Shown: positions 9,282 through 17,316 of the stretch, piece by piece
How positions within the stretch are numbered: the first letter of the stretch is position 1
How the letters are laid out: each line of letters begins with the position of its first letter
Source of the DNA: Halomarinibacterium sp041392125
Lineage (GTDB): Bacteria; Bacteroidota; Bacteroidia; Flavobacteriales; Flavobacteriaceae
DNA: 64,000 nt
NCBI GenBank assembly: GCA_041392125.1
Contig: JAWKMR010000006.1
Span: forward strand, 124,001 to 188,000
Reading direction: 5' to 3'
Notes under the pieces: generated by a model
The model's database searches: none
What the model was told of the DNA's origin: nothing
Seen by the model: the letters and a program-made list of their open reading frames with translations, nothing else
Translations under genes and position numbers: made by a program

Positions 9282-9317
9282 ACATCCCTCCCCAACCCTC
9301 CCTTCAAAGGGAGGGAG
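9282..9317 (-). repeat. Right palindromic repeat of the DUF559 element
   Basis: Read on the minus strand, a 9-bp perfect stem (CCCTCCCTT with AAGGGAGGG, 9296-9315) is followed by a linker and a tail GGGGAGGGATGT ending at 9282. It is homologous and inverted to the repeat at 8866-8900. It ends 3 bases before the stop codon of the adjacent 553-residue gene. Confidence 0.85.
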
Positions 9318-9320
9318 TTT

Positions 9321-10982
9321 TTAATTAATCGAATCCCTTAAAATATCCAGGTTTCTTTCTGAAATGGTATCTAGTTGAAGACTATCTCTTTCTTTGATAA
9401 TGTCCCTATCGATTCTTGTGGGCCAAATGTCTTCATCCTTTAATCTTTCAGACGTTTTCCAAGTTTCCCCCAACTGATTTAAAATAGCGTCTTCCCAAGT
9501 AGAAGGATGTTTGGCATCGATCCAAACCACATCGCGATATTGGCAATCTACTAGGGCCAAGTCGGGGGTGGAAGCTCCATCAAATTTTTTGGAATCGTCC
9601 TTTTTGGCAGCCACGGTACAGAATACAAAGAGTCTTTTTTTGCTACCTATTTTTTTTACGAAAGGCCGAAACTCTACCGGTTTGTTCACACTCCAATCGT
9701 ATTCTTTTCGGGATTCAATAATTTTTAGTGGCATCGCCGAAACCCCGGCAAGCCCTTCTTTTTTAGCAGCATGGTTGTAGTAATAGAGCTTATCGGTACC
9801 ATCGGCTGGAATCATCACACTAAAGGAAAGACTGGTGCGTTCCTCACCAATGGGTTCCAGGCCAAACCAATGATACAAACCATTAAAGGCGTCTACTTCC
9901 ATTCCCGAAAAATTGAAATCGGTAACAAAAGGTTGCCAGTTTTCATCATCGGCCAAATCGGGAATTTTTACAGCGGTTTCTTTATTCCAGTATAAAGGGT
10001 CGGTAAATCCGCCCAGAAACTGAAGCGATTGCGCCTGTAATCGGGATACTTTTTCAGCAAGGGTGTTTTGACGTGTTAAATAGGGATATTTTTGGGTTTC
10101 TTCAGGAGATATGTAAGTGCCTTTTCCTATTAAAATGCGTTCTATATAGTCTTTGGAGGTGTGTTTGCCGGGGTCAATGACCATGACGCCTCCATAGGTG
10201 GGATATGGAAAGAAAAAGCCTTTCCATTTTATCAAACTTACCACTTGCACCCATTTTCCCTCATCGTTTTTCATATAAAATACATCGCTGGGTTCCAATG
10301 TAAACAATTGAAAGAAATTGAATCGTTGTACCACAGCATTGTAGGTATTTCGGCTAAAAGCCATGGATTCCCCTATAGAAAAAGTAACGGGAATCCTGTT
10401 TTCACCGGCAAACCGTGGAAACGGTGAGGTGCTTTCCACAGTGAAAATTTCTTCGGTATTGTCGTTCATGCGTTGCCACATATACTCTTTGGAAGGCTGT
10501 ACTGCCATGGTCCATTGATTGGTGGAATCTACCCGAACTAACTGTGGTAAGGTAACTTCTTGCGTTTCCCCAATAGATTCATACGCCATGGTCAAGATAT
10601 TATTGAAGGGCTGAATGCGTTCATTTTGTGTTAACGGAAGCTCTTCAAGTTCTACTAAATGGAGGTGCTTGAACACATTATAACTCTGCATATACTTATA
10701 CAGTTCCACTTTCCAACCAAAAAACCAACCCGCGGCAAAAAAGGCAATAATTCCTAATAAAATAAGAATGCGGCGTCCGGCACTGGGCGCTTTTCTAAAT
10801 TTGGAAAAGGTAAACCATAAAAACAAAATGCTAATAATGAATAAAAAAATATATTTCCGAAGAAATAATAAGGCAGGTTGATAATCGTCCCGCAAAAAGA
10901 ATAGTAATAACACTAAAATAAACCCGCCAACAATGACGATTCCTTTTTGCTTTCTTCCTTTGTTCCAGTAGTTTTTGAGCAT
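9321..10982 (-). CDS. Membrane protein of unknown function, last gene of the AAA+/coiled-coil operon
   Basis: A 553-residue protein with three predicted transmembrane segments near residues 14-30, 43-59 and 71-88, then a large soluble region of about 460 residues. I recognise no domain. The soluble part is rich in aromatic residues and mixed alpha/beta (for example GVMVIDPGKHTSKDYIERIL, DLALVDCQYRDVVWIDAKHPSTW). It ends in a charged helix. It closes a minus-strand run starting at 18660, so it probably works with the ATPase and coiled-coil proteins at the inner membrane. That link is inference from gene order; an SH3 gene lies between it and the core. Confidence 0.8.
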   Translation of the reverse strand: MLKNYWNKGRKQKGIVIVGGFILVLLLFFLRDDYQPALLFLRKYIFLFIISILFLWFTFSKFRKAPSAGRRILILLGIIAFFAAGWFFGWKVELYKYMQSYNVFKHLHLVELEELPLTQNERIQPFNNILTMAYESIGETQEVTLPQLVRVDSTNQWTMAVQPSKEYMWQRMNDNTEEIFTVESTSPFPRFAGENRIPVTFSIGESMAFSRNTYNAVVQRFNFFQLFTLEPSDVFYMKNDEGKWVQVVSLIKWKGFFFPYPTYGGVMVIDPGKHTSKDYIERILIGKGTYISPEETQKYPYLTRQNTLAEKVSRLQAQSLQFLGGFTDPLYWNKETAVKIPDLADDENWQPFVTDFNFSGMEVDAFNGLYHWFGLEPIGEERTSLSFSVMIPADGTDKLYYYNHAAKKEGLAGVSAMPLKIIESRKEYDWSVNKPVEFRPFVKKIGSKKRLFVFCTVAAKKDDSKKFDGASTPDLALVDCQYRDVVWIDAKHPSTWEDAILNQLGETWKTSERLKDEDIWPTRIDRDIIKERDSLQLDTISERNLDILRDSIN

Positions 10983-11016
10983 AGGTTCTGGGTTTTAGGT
11001 AATGGGTGATAGGTTT

Positions 11017-11880
11017 TTATTTTTCGATTAAATAAGTTTTTTTCTCAACTTTTTTTGACTTATCTGCTACTAGTTCCTCACCATTCCATTTAAAATATTC
11101 TTTACTTATCCCACGTTCAATCTTACCATCAGAGGACACCCCAATATAAAATTCTGAAACTTTAATAATCGTGTTATTGATCCCTTCCATATCAGTCGGA
11201 TAAATAAATCTATAAGATTCGCTTGCCCAAGCATCGGCTGTTCCTAACAAATCATAAACTTTGCTGAATTTTTTTCCGTTCCAAAAAATTATTAAATTAC
11301 CAGTTGAACACCCACAACCACCTACACATGGAATTTCAATTATAATAATATCCTTTAATTCAAGACCTGAATTTCCTATTGTTTTAATTGAATTAATATA
11401 ATTTGTAGAAATTGGAAGTTCAATTTGGTCCAATTCTTTATTGTTTTCAAATGCTCTTAATTGAGTTGTTCTTTTTACAAACTTTTCATTTACATCAAAC
11501 CTTTTCAAGCCATAAACAAATTTTACCGAAGAATCTGATTGACTTCCGAAGGCTTGTTGCGCAATAAAACCTCCAAATATCCATCCATTAACTCCCTTAC
11601 TTTTAATTTTATACCAATGGCTTTTTATATTATTTATAGTGTCGATAGTTTCAGATTTTTCTTGTAAAACTATTCTCTCCCCAATTTTTAAAATCCCTAG
11701 TTTTTTACAATTAATCGACGCACAATCTCTTACATTAATACTATCAGCTAATAGATAATGATATTCTTCCAAATTCTGGTCATAAAGACTCTCAACTGTT
11801 GGAAAATTTAAATCAGGCTTTTGAGAAAAAGCTTGAGAGCAAATGCCATATATTAAAAATATGTAATAAACTTTTTTCAT
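11017..11880 (-). CDS. Secreted SH3-domain protein
   Basis: I start at ATG 11880 (MKKVYYIFLIYGICSQAFS), which gives a clean signal peptide; an ATG ten codons upstream adds residues ahead of it. The 287-residue protein has a bacterial SH3 domain at about 35-105: LADSINVRDCASINCKKLG, a KIGERIVLQEKS turn and a WYKIKSKGVNGWIFGGFIAQ end. Such domains bind peptidoglycan or peptides. The C-terminal half (a GGCGCSTG turn) is unrecognised. It is more AT-rich than its neighbours and lies between operon members, so it may be a later insertion. Confidence 0.8.
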   Translation of the reverse strand: MKKVYYIFLIYGICSQAFSQKPDLNFPTVESLYDQNLEEYHYLLADSINVRDCASINCKKLGILKIGERIVLQEKSETIDTINNIKSHWYKIKSKGVNGWIFGGFIAQQAFGSQSDSSVKFVYGLKRFDVNEKFVKRTTQLRAFENNKELDQIELPISTNYINSIKTIGNSGLELKDIIIIEIPCVGGCGCSTGNLIIFWNGKKFSKVYDLLGTADAWASESYRFIYPTDMEGINNTIIKVSEFYIGVSSDGKIERGISKEYFKWNGEELVADKSKKVEKKTYLIEK

Positions 11881-11917
11881 TATTAAATGCCTTAACCCAA
11901 AACCTTTCACCCTTCAC

Positions 11918-12439
11918 CTATTTAATCATTCCTTTATCTTTAAATCGGTCACGGGCACTTTTTTGGGGAGCTTCTTCTTGTTGTGTCTTTTTTTCAAGTT
12001 TGTTTTCAAGTTCAAGCTCACTTTCTTTTTTACCTTCCGCCAATTCTTCTACAAAGTCTTTTCCTTTTTCAATGGCTTCTTTAATGCTTTCTTTTTTCAA
12101 ACCCTTGGAAGCTCCAAAAAATGCCGCCGCAACATAGGTTCCTATCAATGTTCCAACCACAGCTGTAACTACGTATTGAATTTGAAAAATATTAAAAGGG
12201 ATAATAAAATTCAATATAATGGCAACCAAGAGAAATACGAGTGTAAGCCAAACTAATCGCAATAAAAAGGGTTGTTCGTACACAAAACCTTTAGGGTTGT
12301 CGCCTTTCATTTGCAGCTCTTTACTATGCATTAACTTGTTAAAAAATCGATACAGTCTGTTGTTTTTGGACTCGCGTACATATAATACAATCCCTACCAA
12401 AACGGAAATAATAAATACAATAACTTCTATGGTAATCAT
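11918..12439 (-). CDS. Small membrane protein with coiled-coil tail
   Basis: A 173-residue protein with predicted membrane segments near 3-21, 60-80 and 85-108, then a charged, glutamate/lysine-rich cytoplasmic tail (about 115-165) likely to form a coiled coil. The segment TAVVGTLIGTYVAAAFFG is a glycine-rich helix. Its ATG overlaps the upstream gene's TGA in an ATGA arrangement, so translation is coupled to the 417-residue protein. No family recognised. It could anchor the AAA+ complex to the membrane; this is inference from coupling and topology. Confidence 0.78.
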   Translation of the reverse strand: MITIEVIVFIISVLVGIVLYVRESKNNRLYRFFNKLMHSKELQMKGDNPKGFVYEQPFLLRLVWLTLVFLLVAIILNFIIPFNIFQIQYVVTAVVGTLIGTYVAAAFFGASKGLKKESIKEAIEKGKDFVEELAEGKKESELELENKLEKKTQQEEAPQKSARDRFKDKGMIK

Positions 12440-13689
12440 GGCTGGTTGTTTTTGTTATGTTCTAAGATACAATCTATTACCCAATCCTGGTAGGATTCGG
12501 GCCAAGTTTTAAAGGCTTTGTAAAATTCCTCTTTATTATACCAATACAGATGCAACGGGTCTTTAGGAATCATCTCTGTAAGCAATCTCCAAATAAGCTC
12601 TTTTTGCTCTTCTTCCAACGAAGAATGTGGTTCCAAAAGTGCCTTGGTGTATTCAATGGCCACCACATCATTGATATTTAAATCCCGCTCAACAATTTTT
12701 CGTTGGTTATAAATTTCCACACTTAACAACTTCTTTTGGGTAACTTCATCCAGTTCGTTGATGTATTTTTTGAAGAGAAACGGGCTATCCAGAATTTCTT
12801 TAATAGGATGTTGCAACGTTCTGCAATTTTCAATAAAAAACTGCTTTTTTATTCGGGCGTAACGTTCCGTTTTCGCCGCTTTTTTGATATCAAATTCAGC
12901 AATGAGGTGATTCACCAAAGTAGCCGTTAATTCATTATGACTTACGTGAAATAAGGTCACCTCGTGTACCGTATCCTTAATGGCTTTTTGAAAGACATTC
13001 AAATCTTCAAAAACAATAATATCGGTAATAAAATCACGAAGTACAAAAATACCACCAAAAGCCTTGGTATAAAAGGAACCAATGTTTAAAACAATGGGTT
13101 CCAACTGTAATTTTCGATGGCGTAAATCGCCATACTTTTTTGCAGATTCCAATAATTTATCATGCAATTGCAGGTCAATAAAGTTGTTTCCTTCCTGGAA
13201 CTGTTGTACCCACTCCTTTTGTTCTTCTTGTTTTTTCTGAAGGTCATGAGTTACTGTAAAACTCAGCGTGATTTTATCATACTGAAGTAAATCGAAGGGT
13301 GCGTAATAGGCATCAATGTTTTGATCTAATTGTACGCAAATAGCAGCATCTTTTGTAATATCTCTAATCTCCTGCGGATAGGCAGCAAAAATAGCTTCCA
13401 TGATATCACGGTCGAAGCTATGAAAGGGATTATGGACCGGTTTTCCTTCCTGTGCAGGGGAGACAATAATAGCGTTGCTGTTGGCTTCTCCTAAGTTGAG
13501 GTAAAAGGGTTCGCCCGTTTCTTCTGCAATTTCAGGGCTCCACCCCATAGCATCGATGGAAAATGAGTCAAGTTGCGTAGGTTGCATACCCAACAATGCC
13601 AGACAATCGTTGTAACGTTGCGCCAACGATCCAGAAACGGGAACCAAGGCCCCGCCATATAACCCCGCTGCTTTTAGTTTATCAATCAA
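12436..13689 (-). CDS. Conserved hypothetical protein coupled to the AAA+ ATPase
   Basis: A 417-residue soluble protein with no signal peptide or membrane segment. It begins MIDKLKAAGLYGGALVPVSG at a TTG codon overlapping the ATPase stop codon (TTGA), so I accept the TTG start as translationally coupled. The central part (about 130-200) is charged and helical; the C-terminal part is helical with tryptophans (LIWRLLTEMIPKDPLHLYWY, WPESYQDWVIDCIL). I recognise no catalytic motif. Tight coupling on both sides to the ATPase and to the small membrane protein suggests one complex. Function unknown. Confidence 0.82.
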   Translation of the reverse strand: MIDKLKAAGLYGGALVPVSGSLAQRYNDCLALLGMQPTQLDSFSIDAMGWSPEIAEETGEPFYLNLGEANSNAIIVSPAQEGKPVHNPFHSFDRDIMEAIFAAYPQEIRDITKDAAICVQLDQNIDAYYAPFDLLQYDKITLSFTVTHDLQKKQEEQKEWVQQFQEGNNFIDLQLHDKLLESAKKYGDLRHRKLQLEPIVLNIGSFYTKAFGGIFVLRDFITDIIVFEDLNVFQKAIKDTVHEVTLFHVSHNELTATLVNHLIAEFDIKKAAKTERYARIKKQFFIENCRTLQHPIKEILDSPFLFKKYINELDEVTQKKLLSVEIYNQRKIVERDLNINDVVAIEYTKALLEPHSSLEEEQKELIWRLLTEMIPKDPLHLYWYNKEEFYKAFKTWPESYQDWVIDCILEHNKNNQP

Positions 13690-15647
13690 TCTTCGTCTTC
13701 TTCAAATTGTTTTCTAGCCTCTAATTGAACTTGCATCTCATGGACACGTTGGTCTACTTTTCGTTTGAAATCGGTGTCGGCAATGGTTGCGACATTATCG
13801 AGGTAGCGAATGACTTCTTGTCTTCGAATATCAGAAAAACTCAAGCCCTTCATATTCGCTTTCATTAATTCTTGTAACATACCAAATTTGGTATCGTAGT
13901 CCTTTTTGAAATAAATATCCGCTTTTTCAAACCATTCCTTCGGAAGGTCAAAATCGGTTAACCGAAGGGATACCGCACTTTGGATATTTCGAATATCTCG
14001 TGAAGAGAAAAACGGAAATGCCTTTTGAATGTTTTTATACAATTCAGCATAAAATAGGTGTTCGTCGAGTTTGTGTTTTTCCGCTGTTTCCTCATAAATT
14101 TCCAGCACCCGTTCTTCGGTAGGTTTTTCAGTAGCTTTTAAAATTTCGCCTAAGTTTTTAGCCAAGCCTTGTTCGCTTAAATAGGTATAGTCTTCAGGGT
14201 TTTGCATATTCACAAAACCGGGCATGGTCTTTTCAATTTTTCGCCACCATAAATAGTCCTGGTCTACAAAATCGGGTAATGTGCGGGCTCCGTCAATTTT
14301 AAAACGCCCTTGCACACGGGAAATAACCGCTTTATCGAGCATTTCGGGAAGGTTTGTAAATAGTCCAATAGAACTATTTCCATAGTTAACGGCATAGGGA
14401 CCTTCAGTATAGCGAAGAAACACACCAATGACTTCTTTTACCCCTGCGGAAACTCCTTGAGCGGTTCGTTCCTGCAAATTGTTTTCGGCGTCGTCAATGG
14501 GAGCAAATATAATTTTAGAAGGGTCTTGCAAAGGTTTCATCCATTGCACCATTTTCTCGGCGGAACCCCCTTGAAAGGTAGAAATCAAGGTGTCCGGCAT
14601 GGGGTGAAACAAAAACGGAATCTCCAGCGTATCGCAATGTTCTTTCAAACGGGTGGCAATTGCAGCAATCAACATGCTTTTTCCTGTTCCGGGAATTCCG
14701 TAGCCCATAAATACCGGCATAAAGCCACCTAACTCTTGAAAAGGATTCTTTTTGGCTGTAAAATCGTAACTCAGCATCCGTTCTGTCAAGCGGCGTGCAA
14801 AGTGCTTTGCATCACGGTTTCCTACAATTTCTTCAAATTGTACTTTATTAAACTCGACACTTTTGGCAGTGCCTTCAAACACATTTTCCCAACCCGAAAC
14901 GGCAAATTCACTCTTTTCCAGTTTGTAGGTTCTATCGGTAATACTTTCGGTGTATTCTAAAGAGCCTATCCGTAGCTGTATTTCAGAAATTATTCCTTCA
15001 AAAAAGACTACTGAAAAATCCAGCATATCCTTATCACCGGTAATTAAATCTGGATGATTTAAGTATTTATCGTAATAAAAAAGCATGCATGATATCCCTT
15101 TCATGGGCGAAGCCAACGAAAGTTCCGGAATGCCGGCAAATTTGTTTTTCATAACACTCAAATCATCAGTTTGAGGTTTTAAATTGTATAAAATTCGGTA
15201 AGCAATTCCGAAGAGCATAAACGCAGAAGCTGTTTGCTGTTTACTGTCAAATTCGCGTCGCTCGGTAGCATCCAATGCCGATTTACGTTCGTTCAAGCCG
15301 GTTAATCCAGAAGCATCATAGTAACTATCCCGAAGCCATAAGCCCAGCGTGATTCCTTCCTGTAAGGCAAATAAGGCTTGGTTGAGGTGCAAGGGAATGG
15401 CTACAGAATCCGGTAATAATTTCCTTTTAAGTTCTAAAATAGTTTTAGAAACCGATATAACCTCACTGGTACTATTGCCGGTCGCTTTAGACAAATAGAG
15501 TAAAATGGATTCGTCTTTTCCGTTTTTATCCCGGTTTTTTGCCTTTAAACTTTGGTCCCATTGTACCCCTTTTAAATAGGATGTAGCCTCGTCTCTTAGG
15601 GTGTTTAGTTCGGCAATTTTTATAGGAAAGGTAGTGTTGTGTTCCAT
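13686..15647 (-). CDS. AAA+ ATPase, core of an uncharacterised operon
   Basis: A 653-residue protein. The AAA+ module is at about 310-470: Walker A in GYGIPGTGKSM, Walker B in IIFAPIDDAENN, sensor-1-like IGLFTNLPEML, and an arginine-finger-like region ISRVQGRFKI. The Walker B ends DDAE rather than the commoner DExD. The N-terminal 300 residues are helical and unrecognised; the C-terminal 180 are helical, with an ARKQFEEDED end. It probably remodels protein partners encoded beside it. Its gene starts 1 base after the stop of the 350-residue gene and overlaps the next by 4 bases. The biological role is not known to me. Confidence 0.88.
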   Translation of the reverse strand: MEHNTTFPIKIAELNTLRDEATSYLKGVQWDQSLKAKNRDKNGKDESILLYLSKATGNSTSEVISVSKTILELKRKLLPDSVAIPLHLNQALFALQEGITLGLWLRDSYYDASGLTGLNERKSALDATERREFDSKQQTASAFMLFGIAYRILYNLKPQTDDLSVMKNKFAGIPELSLASPMKGISCMLFYYDKYLNHPDLITGDKDMLDFSVVFFEGIISEIQLRIGSLEYTESITDRTYKLEKSEFAVSGWENVFEGTAKSVEFNKVQFEEIVGNRDAKHFARRLTERMLSYDFTAKKNPFQELGGFMPVFMGYGIPGTGKSMLIAAIATRLKEHCDTLEIPFLFHPMPDTLISTFQGGSAEKMVQWMKPLQDPSKIIFAPIDDAENNLQERTAQGVSAGVKEVIGVFLRYTEGPYAVNYGNSSIGLFTNLPEMLDKAVISRVQGRFKIDGARTLPDFVDQDYLWWRKIEKTMPGFVNMQNPEDYTYLSEQGLAKNLGEILKATEKPTEERVLEIYEETAEKHKLDEHLFYAELYKNIQKAFPFFSSRDIRNIQSAVSLRLTDFDLPKEWFEKADIYFKKDYDTKFGMLQELMKANMKGLSFSDIRRQEVIRYLDNVATIADTDFKRKVDQRVHEMQVQLEARKQFEEDED

Positions 15648-15648
15648 G

Positions 15649-16701
15649 TTATAATTTTAATGCGGCAATTTCAATGGGGTCCTGCGTTAAGGTTGTTACA
15701 TATTCCGGAATTCGATCATACAATATCTGGATGACCCTGTGGGGACAGAAAACATATTTTTTAGGCTTCTGAACGTCCCAAATTTGAAGTTCCTGTTTAT
15801 TAAAAAAGCTTCCTTCTTTAAAATTTCCTTTGGTTTCCAGATCTTCAATGGTAAGAGAAATAGCATGTGCCGAGAGATCCAGTACTTTATTTACAATCCC
15901 TTTTAGGATACAATGGGTAACCTCCAGTTCATCTTTTGCAAATACACTATGAATAGGACCCAAGTCAATTTTCCGAATTTTTCTGGGAAGCAATTTGGGT
16001 AATTTTTTATCGATGGCATAGGCCATCATGTCTAAGCCCATATCCCTATCGGCTACTTTTTCCAATACATCATAAACACTTTCGGTGTATTCTTCTACGG
16101 TGGTTTTGTACAAATCGAAGTACATAAAACACACAAAAGGGCGATTTCGACTTATGTCGTAAAAGGACCAGCTAATTAGATAGGGAGCTTCGGGATGATT
16201 TTCTATTTTCTGAATTTTTCCCTGCACAAAACGTTTAAAAATATAGCGTTCATCTACCGAGGTGTAATAGACAATAGAAGCAGCCTGTTCCAGTTTTCGT
16301 CTTGGTATAGGAGTTTTGTATTTTAAAATACTTTCCAGAAATTCTTCTTTCAAAATTGCAACTTTGGGAAGTTTTTGAATGTGTTCATGTTTTAGCTCCA
16401 AATCGTTGGACAAATACCGAAACTCCAGAAAATTTGGGTAACCGGATTCTGTCACATCGATTTTCATTTTATCGTCTTCATTGTACAAATACTTTACCCG
16501 AAAGGCTTCCAGCGAATAGGTAATGAGTTCGCAATATTGTTCCAGAAAGGATATTTCCAACGGATTGCAAATTTTTTGTGTTGCAATATTTTTGAAAAGC
16601 TCCCCAAACGCATGCGTCACAATTTTAAAGTACACCTGGTACTGCTCTTTGGTGTCGAGAACAGCACTGTCCAGCGGAGTTACTATTTGATTGATAGACA
16701 T
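15649..16701 (-). CDS. Hypothetical protein immediately upstream of the AAA+ gene
   Basis: A 350-residue soluble protein with no signal peptide. Segments such as SFYDISRNRPFVCFMYFDLY and the C-terminal YVFCPHRVIQILYDRIPEYV suggest a globular mixed fold, but I recognise no domain. It stops 1 base before the ATPase start, so the two are almost certainly co-expressed. It could be an adaptor or substrate of the ATPase. That is inference from spacing alone. Confidence 0.8.
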   Translation of the reverse strand: MSINQIVTPLDSAVLDTKEQYQVYFKIVTHAFGELFKNIATQKICNPLEISFLEQYCELITYSLEAFRVKYLYNEDDKMKIDVTESGYPNFLEFRYLSNDLELKHEHIQKLPKVAILKEEFLESILKYKTPIPRRKLEQAASIVYYTSVDERYIFKRFVQGKIQKIENHPEAPYLISWSFYDISRNRPFVCFMYFDLYKTTVEEYTESVYDVLEKVADRDMGLDMMAYAIDKKLPKLLPRKIRKIDLGPIHSVFAKDELEVTHCILKGIVNKVLDLSAHAISLTIEDLETKGNFKEGSFFNKQELQIWDVQKPKKYVFCPHRVIQILYDRIPEYVTTLTQDPIEIAALKL

Positions 16702-16728
16702 TGTAAAAACTATAAAATCACTTTTCGA

Positions 16729-17280
16729 TTACTTTGAAGCACAATAAATGTTGAATAATTTAACTGTGGCAAAAATATCTTTTGAAAGGGTATATTTTTC
16801 CGAATTGATTTTCTCAATTATTTTAGGGCAATTTTGAGCATATTCCAGCAAAATTGACTTTTTATTTTCTTCAGTTCCCAACAAACAAGATGCTTCATAA
16901 TCTCCTTTTCGTTTCACATAAAAAACTTCTGTAGTAATTCCTTTTTTGGTAACTTGGGCTTTGTACAGTTCTAAACTTCCCAAAGAAACAATTTGAAGTG
17001 TTTGAATTTTTCTTTTGCCTTTTACAGGAAGAAAACGAAGCTTTTCCTGCATTCCTTCGGCATCACTCATAACTACGAAATCTACAGCTATAATCTTTAT
17101 TTTTTGCGGTTTTGAATTTATATTGTCATGGTACAAAAAGTGATTTCCTTTTCGCATTCCCGACATAGCTTCAATTACCTCTCCTGACTTCAGATAGATT
17201 TTACAAGACCTATTATCTTCAAACTGAGCCTTACTTGCAAATGAAGCCAACAAAAAGAGCAGGAAGAATAGTTTGTTCAT
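16729..17280 (-). CDS. Secreted hypothetical protein within the AAA+ operon
   Basis: A 183-residue protein with a signal peptide (MNKLFFLLFLLASFASKAQ, cleavage near 19). The mature part starts with a short beta-rich region (CKIYLKSGEVIEAMSGMRKG) that resembles small periplasmic domains of Bacteroidota, followed by a lysine-rich middle. No family assigned. A periplasmic product among cytosolic and membrane ones is unexpected; it may mark the operon's envelope connection or be a later insertion. Confidence 0.75.
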   Translation of the reverse strand: MNKLFFLLFLLASFASKAQFEDNRSCKIYLKSGEVIEAMSGMRKGNHFLYHDNINSKPQKIKIIAVDFVVMSDAEGMQEKLRFLPVKGKRKIQTLQIVSLGSLELYKAQVTKKGITTEVFYVKRKGDYEASCLLGTEENKKSILLEYAQNCPKIIEKINSEKYTLSKDIFATVKLFNIYCASK

Positions 17281-17316
17281 TTTTGAATTTTTAATTCGAC
17301 CTATTTTTGAAAGAGA

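Larger units (their letters stand above)
8866..9317. mobile_element. Candidate minimal element: DUF559 nuclease gene between inverted palindromic repeats
   Basis: The 452-base unit has one gene (DUF559, minus strand) and a palindromic repeat at each end in inverted orientation, tails inward. It fills the whole space between two convergent genes (porin stop 8858, 553-residue gene stop 9321). Repeat copies elsewhere in the window lack the gene. Mobility is inferred from this layout; no target-site duplication is evident. Confidence 0.55.
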
